From the NCBI RefSeq assembly GCF_000399665.1, contig NZ_KB976986.1, positions 1,428,493-1,492,492 of the forward strand: 64,000 nt of DNA, read 5' to 3'. The stretch's first letter is position 1. Each line of letters begins with the position of its first letter. The notes beneath the pieces were generated by a model that was not told the origin of the DNA, ran no database searches, and worked only from the letters and a program-made list of their open reading frames with translations. Origin of the DNA: Acinetobacter calcoaceticus ANC 3811 (lineage in GTDB: Bacteria > Pseudomonadota > Gammaproteobacteria > Pseudomonadales > Moraxellaceae). The position numbers and the translations under genes were made by a program. Shown here piece after piece: positions 63,163 through 64,000 of this stretch.

Positions 63163-63383
63163 GTTGACGAAATATTTTTTTTGCATAACAATAAATCCCA
63201 TGATCAGATTTTAATCCATTTTGCTTTTAACAGGGATGTTTAAACTAAAATGGTAATTTGAAGAAATCAAAACCTGATTAGAAATAGTCTTTAGGACTGA
63301 CGGTTTTATGATTTTTATCAAATGAGATTCTGAGCATTTAACATTCTGGTTAAATTCAGTTTTTTGGTATGGAGACATGCGAA

Positions 63384-63617
63384 ATGAAAAATCAACGTGA
63401 TGCAGTTTTAGGTTATGCAAATGAGCAACATGCCTACTATATTCGCCTGATTGAAAATGATGCGGTTTTGGGTGAAAGCTACGGATTATTCTGTGAAAAT
63501 CCAGAGAGTGAAGCAGCAGAAAGTATTATGACGACGTTATTCTTAAAAAAATCTTTTTGGTTAAACGGTTCTGAGTACATTGATATTGTGAAAGGACTAC
63601 AACTGCTCCCACAGTAA
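63384..63617 (+). CDS. ddrR: DdrR-like DNA-damage response protein
   Basis: A 77-residue acidic protein (MKNQRDAVLGYANEQHAYYI...), divergent from umuDAb and sharing its operator. Size, location and orientation match ddrR, the DNA-damage-regulated co-repressor partner of UmuDAb in Acinetobacter; I did not match the sequence itself to a reference. The start 63384 follows GGAG nine bases upstream; an ATG at 63369 is less likely. The leader from the candidate promoter is about 190 bases, longer than usual. Terminator follows. Confidence 0.72.
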   Translation: MKNQRDAVLGYANEQHAYYIRLIENDAVLGESYGLFCENPESEAAESIMTTLFLKKSFWLNGSEYIDIVKGLQLLPQ

Positions 63618-63630
63618 AGTAAATAAATTA

Positions 63631-63664
63631 AAAAACGAAGGAGGCAAAAGCCTCCTTCGTTTTT
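63631..63664. terminator. Bidirectional terminator between ddrR and the repeat protein
   Basis: AAAAACGAAGGAGGC and GCCTCCTTCGTTTTT form a perfect 15-bp stem with an AAAA loop. It lies 13 bases past the ddrR stop and 13 bases past the stop of the leftward gene, and serves both. Confidence 0.93.
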
Positions 63665-63677
63665 TAAAACATTTTGC

Positions 63678-64000
63678 TTAAGACGTAAAACGTCCAGAGG
63701 CATCACGTTTTTGATTACGAGAGTTTTGTCCACGGCCATCATCATCGTCGTCACGGCTACGACCACGTCCTCGGCCACTTGAGCGGCTACCGCGATCGTC
63801 ATCGTCATCGTCATCACGGCTGCGACTACGTCCTCGGCCACCTGAGCGGCTACCACGATCGTCATCATCATCGTCGTCACGGCTGCGACTACGTCCTCGG
63901 CCACTTGAGCGGCTACCGCGATCGTCATCATCATCGTCATCACGACTACGACCTCGGCCTCGGCCACCTGAACGGCTACCACGATCATCATCATCGTCAT
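63678..64000 (-). CDS. Low-complexity Asp/Arg-Gly-Ser repeat protein, C-terminal fragment
   Basis: The last 107 codons of a gene whose start is beyond the right edge. It encodes alternating acidic DDDDDDD and basic RGSRSGGRGRSRSR stretches in 21-residue units and a unique C-terminal tail (GRGQNSRNQKRDASGRFTS). No known domain is recognised; the repeats are strongly charged and intrinsically disordered, the basic RG/RS part being RNA- or DNA-binding-like. Another frame on the same strand is open (rich in Met/Val/Ala) but ends in ordinary sequence and is a shadow. The function is unknown. Confidence 0.7.
   Translation of the reverse strand, partial: DDDDDRGSRSGGRGRGRSRDDDDDDDRGSRSSGRGRSRSRDDDDDDDRGSRSGGRGRSRSRDDDDDDDRGSRSSGRGRGRSRDDDDDGRGQNSRNQKRDASGRFTS
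63752..64000 (-). repeat. 63-bp tandem repeat (minisatellite) in the repeat gene
   Basis: Units begin at 63752, 63815, 63878 and 63941 with an exact 63-base period, and the last continues past the window edge. On the minus strand each unit reads poly-GAT/GAC (Asp) followed by CGT/CGC/GGT/AGC codons. Unit sequences differ mainly at synonymous or Asp-Gly-Ser positions. An exact triplet multiple keeps the frame, so copy number can change without a frameshift. Confidence 0.88.

Noticed and set aside
63479..63677. Extension of the Met/Val/Ala-rich frame on the minus strand beyond the repeat
   Set aside because: The repeat region is open in more than one frame because of its period. The Asp/Arg frame ending at 63678 is right because its stop sits just before the bidirectional terminator, while the other frame runs through the terminator and over the ddrR gene.
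1..64000. CRISPR arrays, tRNA or rRNA genes and insertion sequences
   Set aside because: No regularly spaced direct repeats other than the coding minisatellite at the right end, no transposase genes and no recognisable tRNA-like stems were seen by eye.

Overview
The window is chromosomal DNA of a gammaproteobacterium, almost certainly Acinetobacter of the A. baumannii/calcoaceticus group. The base composition is low in GC, the genes are compact, and the right end carries the Acinetobacter-specific SOS repressor UmuDAb with its operator and a divergent DdrR-like gene. No rRNA, tRNA, CRISPR array, prophage or insertion sequence was seen. The region is metabolic islands separated by many transporter and regulator pairs: about nine LysR genes, two MocR genes, and one each of AraC, Lrp and a two-component system.

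Layout. 1-2.2 kb: end of an amidohydrolase gene, then an isochorismatase-type hydrolase divergent from a LysR gene. 2.3-13 kb: sulfonate/organosulfur locus with tauABCD, an outer-membrane channel, an MFS carrier, a flavin-dependent LLM monooxygenase, a DszC/SfnB-like flavoprotein and an unrecognised 272-residue protein. 13.7-16.3 kb: cytochrome bd oxidase (short Q-loop type) with a 44-residue DUF2474 protein. 16.4-27.8 kb: a MocR regulator, then a full malonate decarboxylase operon mdcABCDEGH-madLM with a convergent LysR gene, and an MFS gene. 27.8-38.4 kb: GNAT, PaiB-like and MocR genes, lrgAB with a LysR gene, two glutathione transferases, DUF2000, LysE/AraC and LysR/SDR pairs.

38.6-43.2 kb is the most notable locus: rhodanese, serine acetyltransferase, family 2A (SrpI-type) encapsulin shell and a SufS-like cysteine desulfurase with a disordered N-terminal extension of about 245 residues, the expected cargo-loading region. 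From established knowledge this is a sulfur-storing nanocompartment: the desulfurase releases sulfur from cysteine inside the shell, and the acetyltransferase and rhodanese link it to cysteine supply and sulfur transfer.

43.2-54.9 kb: an intergenic region with REP-like hairpins, an RhtB exporter coupled to an AlaX-type editing hydrolase, a polar amino-acid ABC importer with two paralogous binding lipoproteins, MFS/LysR genes, and a cyclophilin-like/hydrolase pair. 54.9-61.2 kb: an unusual sensor in which a whole NCS1 (purine/cytosine-type) permease is fused to a hybrid histidine kinase, co-transcribed with a LuxR-type response regulator and divergent from a stand-alone NCS1 permease of the same subfamily. 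Both permeases carry a Cys-rich tail. 61.2-64 kb: Lrp and LysE genes, umuDAb, its palindromic operator, the ddrR-like gene, and the 3' end of a gene with an exact 63-bp tandem repeat encoding alternating poly-Asp and Arg/Gly/Ser segments.

Start codons were moved inward from the longest open frame wherever a ribosome-binding site, operon overlap or family N-terminus supported it.
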